A stretch of 64,000 nucleotides of DNA, from positions 145,783,917-145,847,916 of the forward strand of contig NC_088171.1 in assembly GCF_028769735.1 (NCBI RefSeq). The letters run 5' to 3'. The position numbers and the translations under genes were made by a program. How positions within the stretch are numbered: the first letter of the stretch is position 1; the number at the start of each line of letters is the position of its first letter. This document shows, one piece after another, positions 61,806-64,000 of this stretch. This stretch comes from Zonotrichia leucophrys gambelii (taxonomy: Eukaryota; Chordata; Aves; Passeriformes; Passerellidae). The notes under the pieces are model-generated. The model was not told the DNA's origin. It saw nothing but the letters and a program-made list of their open reading frames with translations, and did no database searches.

Positions 61806-63750
61806 TGCAGGGAGGGGCAAACAGCACAGATTAATCTCTGCCTCTTGTCAGGATGACAGCCATTGCTAGGGACCAACATCATTAAGAAGGTTACCTGAAG
61901 GATTCTGCAGTCTCCAGGAATACAAACCCTTCAAGGCATGTGTCAACAGCCTGTTATGCTGGCAGGAAACCCTGCTGGGTGGGATTCTGTGAAGTACCTG
62001 GTATGCTGACAGAATTGGACAGCAGTGGTGCTGTGCCCCCTGAAAGGCAGAGGAGAGAAGCTGCGCCTGTGCTCTTGGCAGCTGATGAAGCAATGAGTTC
62101 CTCATCTGGGGAAGAAGACCCCATCACTAAGAAGGGATGGAGGAAAAAGGCTGTGCCTTTATTTGGGTGTGAGGGAGATGGACTGAGCCTGGCTCCAAAT
62201 TCTGCATGTCAAACTGACTCTTTACAGGGTATCCTAAGACTCATCTGTCTCTGAAATCTCTTTAAAGGAGATGTTTTCATCTATAACTTTGCCTTCTCCT
62301 GGCTATATTTGTACACACATTTGGGCTGGAGAAAGCTGCACTACTGGTGAGCTTGTTTGCTGTGGTGCTTTGTGTTTTTTCATTTAGGATATTGTAAAGT
62401 CTGGCTCTCAGTGGAGCTCTCAGATGAGCTGCCCTCATATTGTTGTTGTTATTCTTTTGTCTGTGGATCCCTATTGTGTATTGCAGCTGATGTGAACATT
62501 TCAATGAAATTTCAGCTCAGACAGGCAAAAGCACTGAGCTAACAATTTTGTCATGAGCTGGATGCACTCACTGTGGTTAAGCAATCACTCCTCAGAGGCA
62601 ATAAACCACAGCCAGAGGAGGTGGCAGGAAGTGTTCAAACATCTGAATGCACATAGGGAAGAGCCCTGGCTTAGAGGGTCCTGCCACCAGAAACTACCTG
62701 AAAGACCATAGTGACAGAAATTCCATAGTCTTTGGTTACATTTGCAAAATCAATGGATGGCAAAAGTATAAAAACAGAGAGTCAAACAGCCCTGTGGACT
62801 TCCTGCCTTTCACTCAGCTCTGAAGAAAATGTAGGCAGCAGATGAACCCAGTTCAGAGGATATCTGGACTGCCAGAGCACTGATACCTGCCCAAACATTA
62901 TTTCCTTTTAGTGCTGCAAATCAGAAATATTTCTGTCAGAAGCAGCAAATCAAGCTGATAATTAAAAAAAGGGGTTAGCCAAACTTCATGGCTGAATTTG
63001 TTGCAAGTGGTAGATGGACACAGAAGGTGAAGAATAAATAACTGAAGCACTGTTAGCAAGAGCTCAGACTGGAATGAGGACATGTCTACATGTTCTCAGT
63101 GTCTCTTTCTTACCATGGTACAACAGCAGTGGGTGACATTTTGCATCTTGTGTTAAAGGTTTTCTTACAAACCCCATCTAGTGATGTGTCCAGGGCAGCC
63201 AGCTCCCCTTCAATTCAGCCTGAAGCTTTACATCCCTAAAAACAAGCACAGACATTTGAGACTTTTCCTTGTACTTTCCCGGTTCAGTCCTTGCAGTGTT
63301 CTACTTTTTAGTGTTCTTATTGTTCACAGAAGATTCATCTCTAAAAAAAAGTAAATATTTAGGCTGTTTCAAAAAGCTGCTGGGTGACAGGATTTTTATT
63401 TAGCTTTTTTTACTTTTTTTGTGGCTGCCATGCCATGTGCAGTAAAAAGTACCACACAGCCACTGCAGAGAGGCTCTGTCCCTGTCTCTCCACAGCAAAT
63501 ACGTCTCTACCCATTCTGGGAGCAGTCCAAGAATTATTTGCAGGCAACAAAGCCACAAACACTGCCAAGTAGTCTCTAACTCAAATTCAGACTACAAGGA
63601 TCACCCTCTAGCCCCTGTAGGAGAAGGGTGTTCAGACCCCAGGGAAAGTGGAAGCAGCTTCACAAAGAAGTTAAATTTCTCTTCCTTGGGCTTTCAGATC
63701 CCTCAGCTCAGGTCTTGAATTGCAGCTTTTGCCTGAAGCCAGGTACCCAA
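61806..63750. other. Intergenic, no gene seen
   Basis: A 104-codon frame (61940-62254, plus) has a Ser/Glu-rich centre but no recognisable domain and no neighbouring exon signals. Two RUNX-like words in opposite orientation, CTGTGGTT (62571) and AACCACAG (62604), lie close together. No named repeat family. Confidence 0.6.
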
Positions 63751-63797
63751 AAAAATGTGCTTTCTGTCCTTACTTGGAGGACAGAAAGCACATTTTT
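63751..63797. repeat. Perfect 19-bp inverted repeat, 9-base loop
   Basis: The arm aaaaatgtgctttctgtcc (63751-63769) is the exact reverse complement of ggacagaaagcacattttt (63779-63797), with loop ttacttgga. This is the longest perfect stem I found in the window. It is not part of a recognisable transposon. It may be a template-switch (quasi-palindrome) product or the core of a hairpin transcript. Confidence 0.97.
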
Positions 63798-64000
63798 GAG
63801 TGCATGCTGGCTTAGGGATGATTCTGGATTAAAATGAATCCTCAGCTAAAGATTAATAAAATACTTGATTACAGATGTCATTGGACTTCTTGGCTGCTGG
63901 GGTGGGAATTCGAATAGGTATTTGGGAGAAGGGAATTGAGCCTCAGCACTCTTTCTGAGAAGTGATACACTGCAAAGTCAGTTGAGAGTGTGAGCAGCTT
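63798..64000. other. Intergenic, no gene seen
   Basis: Short unique sequence at the window edge. No coding frame, RNA gene or repeat recognised. Confidence 0.65.

Noticed and set aside
1..64000. Prokaryotic-type features (operons, Shine-Dalgarno sites, CRISPR, insertion sequences)
   Set aside because: The repeats and composition are avian. No array of regularly spaced repeats and no dense gene order exist.

Overview
The window reads as vertebrate nuclear DNA from a bird, most likely a songbird. It is AT-rich and CpG-poor. Its dispersed repeats are chicken-repeat-1 (CR1) LINE fragments and avian/passerine-type endogenous retrovirus LTRs. I find no supportable protein-coding exon, tRNA, rRNA, CRISPR array or bacterial-type operon. 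The open frames are short, scattered over all six frames, often start at TTG rather than ATG in the longest cases, and show no recognisable domain except decayed CR1 reverse-transcriptase remnants. The best description is an intergenic or long-intron 'gene desert' interval.

Layout: 1-3.5 kb is plain sequence with one old CR1 fragment (521-680) and a GC-richer patch (2.6-3.5 kb). 3557-4836 is a nest of LTR elements: an outer avian LTR, interrupted by a ~250-bp LTR-like element, itself interrupted by a complete 389-bp solo LTR with an exact 6-bp target duplication. 4.8-24 kb is mostly AT-rich unique sequence with small tandem duplications (5.9 and 16.2-16.4 kb) and a 27-bp palindrome (22952). 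A well-preserved CR1 lies at 24150-24570 and a second solo LTR with a 6-bp target duplication at 26316-26725. A TATCTAAT-type repeat ending in a hairpin lies at 28.4-28.5 kb. CR1 3' ends are at 30.9, 37.1, 45.4-46.0, 49.1, 53.55-54.34, 56.7-57.2 and 58.35 kb, on both strands. A third LTR-like unit is near 41.45-41.78 kb. A 39-bp duplication (61728) and a perfect 19-bp hairpin (63751) lie near the right end.

Between the repeats, two stretches stand out as candidate conserved non-coding or enhancer-like elements from motif content and texture alone: about 44.48-45.08 kb and 54.93-55.70 kb. Both are inferences that need a cross-species alignment. No undescribed coding system is visible. The most informative structures are the nested LTRs, the hairpins and the candidate regulatory blocks. 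CR1 and LTR family assignments rest on remembered consensus features, not on a database search.
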